In this document: positions 63,159 to 64,000 of the stretch, one piece after another | Position numbering within the stretch: the stretch's first letter is position 1 | How the letters are laid out: each line of letters starts with the position of its first letter | From: Pseudomonas sp. N3-W | Lineage (GTDB): Bacteria; Pseudomonadota; Gammaproteobacteria; Pseudomonadales; Pseudomonadaceae | Length of the DNA stretch: 64,000 nt | Assembly (NCBI RefSeq): GCF_024970185.1 | Contig: NZ_CP103965.1 | Location: forward strand, 1,236,001 to 1,300,000 | Reading direction: 5' to 3' | The notes under the pieces: model-generated | Seen by the model: only the letters and a program-made list of their open reading frames with translations | What the model was told of the DNA's origin: nothing | Databases searched by the model: none | Position numbers and translations under genes: made by a program

Positions 63159-64000
63159 TTAGACAGCCGGTGCAGGCTCAGGCTCGGCCACCGGTTTGGG
63201 CAGCGAAGACAGGAACGCCATGATCAGCGCTGCCAGGTACGGCAGCGACTGTACCAGCAACATGGTCACCCAGAAGCGCATGTCGTTGCTCGGCAGGCCC
63301 TGCACCAGGAAGATCCCCAGCGCCGCGCCCCATAGCAGCAACATGATGAACACCTCTTCGCGTGCTTCCGAAATCGCCACCCAGAAGCCGTGGTTGTCGG
63401 CGTTTTTGGGGGTGCGGAAGAACGGAATGCTGCTGGTGAAGAAGCCGTACAACACTGCTTTGGCAATGGTATGCGACAACGCCAGGCCGGCCAGCGCCGC
63501 GCAGAACGCATCCTTGAGATTGACCCCAACCGCACGGCGGTAGAGGAAAATGATCTTGCCGACCTTGAACACGAACAGCGCCAAAGGCGGGATCGCGAAA
63601 ATCAGCAGCGGCGGATCGACCCGTTGCGGCACGATGATCATTGCCGCCGACCACAACAGCGCGCCGACGGTGAAGAAGATGTTCATGCCGTCCGCCACCC
63701 ACGGCAACCAGCCCGCGAGGAAGTGGTAACGCTGGCCACGGGTCAGCTCGGTGCCCTTGCCGCGCAGCAGGCTGGCGGTGTGCCGCTTGATGATCTGAAT
63801 CGCGCCATAGGCCCAGCGGAACCGCTGTTTCTTGAAGTCGATAAAGGTATCAGGCATCAGGCCTTTGCCGTAGCTGGTGTGGTAGTACGCCGCCGACAGG
63901 CCTTTTTCGAACACACGCAGACCCAGTTCGGCGTCTTCACAGATGCACCAGTCGGCCCAGCCCAATTCCTCAAGTACCGAGCGCCGGGTCATGGTCATGG
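63159..64000 (-). CDS. ndvB: NdvB-like family 2 glucosyltransferase, C-terminal part
   Basis: The gene continues past the window edge; 280 C-terminal residues are visible. GT2 catalytic features are seen: the ED motif ICEDAELGLRVFEKG and the QxxRW-type KKQRFRWAYGAIQII. Five or six TM segments follow (for example WVADGMNIFFTVGALLW, LLIFAIPPLALFVFKVG, VFIMLLLWGAALGIFLVQ, LLVQSLPYLAALIMAFL). It adjoins dapE and rlmA in the order recalled for P. aeruginosa ndvB, which is needed for cyclic beta-1,3-glucans. It ends in a Pro/Glu tail. The N-terminus is outside the window. Confidence 0.78.
   Translation of the reverse strand, partial: MTMTRRSVLEELGWADWCICEDAELGLRVFEKGLSAAYYHTSYGKGLMPDTFIDFKKQRFRWAYGAIQIIKRHTASLLRGKGTELTRGQRYHFLAGWLPWVADGMNIFFTVGALLWSAAMIIVPQRVDPPLLIFAIPPLALFVFKVGKIIFLYRRAVGVNLKDAFCAALAGLALSHTIAKAVLYGFFTSSIPFFRTPKNADNHGFWVAISEAREEVFIMLLLWGAALGIFLVQGLPSNDMRFWVTMLLVQSLPYLAALIMAFLSSLPKPVAEPEPAPAV

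Overview
The window looks like a chromosomal segment of a Pseudomonas of the P. fluorescens lineage. It is GC-rich, has a complete wsp chemosensory operon, an LptF-type OmpA lipoprotein and Pseudomonas-type REP palindromes (core GTGGGAGCGAGCCTGCTCGC) in many intergenic gaps. Gene order runs thrC, yaeQ, recJ, OYE reductase, wsp, prfB, lysS, lptF, ppc, adk, tsaB, rsmJ, RND pump, plsB, then csp, rlmA, dapE and an ndvB-like gene. From memory this matches the P. aeruginosa backbone in reverse numbering, with insertions and one join near 60.1 kb. No rRNA, tRNA, CRISPR, prophage, integrase or transposase gene was seen. Layout, left part: 0-9 kb holds the end of thrC, a kinase-less remnant of a BvgS-type sensor, a DUF3509 gene, a periplasmic-binding-like protein overlapping a class III CoA-transferase, yaeQ, recJ, an old-yellow-enzyme reductase and a P-loop ATPase. 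9-21 kb holds opgD (periplasmic glucan) and a minus-strand polyamine/GABA module: LysR regulator, aldehyde dehydrogenase, ydcS-ydcT-ydcU-ydcV ABC transporter, a second aldehyde dehydrogenase (patD) and an APC permease. 21.5-31 kb holds a DUF533 gene and then wspA-B-C-D-E-F-R, in which a membrane receptor drives a CheA-type kinase that phosphorylates the diguanylate cyclase WspR. Middle: 31-39 kb carries prfB with its programmed +1 frameshift, lysS, a TetR regulator, a DUF1704 (MATCAP-related) putative metallopeptidase, a lipoprotein hydrolase, and lptF with its DUF4398 partner behind a possible AlgU promoter. 39-48.6 kb carries ppc, adk, tsaB, a DUF72 protein, a PEP-mutase/isocitrate-lyase-like enzyme, an extensin-like Zn peptidase, a protein with a duplicated 43-residue motif, and rsmJ. 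Right part: 48.7-53.6 kb is a divergent TetR / RND adaptor-pump locus of MexL-MexJK type. 53.6-55.0 kb has no gene. It holds an inverted-repeat-rich block followed by a ~1 kb satellite of twelve 71-74 bp REP-derived units bounded by two canonical REPs, with a higher-order period of about 294 bp. 55-60 kb carries a DUF4197 gene, a cluster of YbaY-like genes (one lipoprotein, two without signal peptides) and plsB. 60-64 kb carries a cold-shock gene with a good sigma-70 promoter, a hypothetical gene, rlmA, dapE and the 3' part of an ndvB-like glucosyltransferase. The most unusual features are the REP satellite, the sensor-kinase remnant, the YbaY expansion and the duplicated-motif protein. Nothing here clearly constitutes a wholly new multi-gene system.
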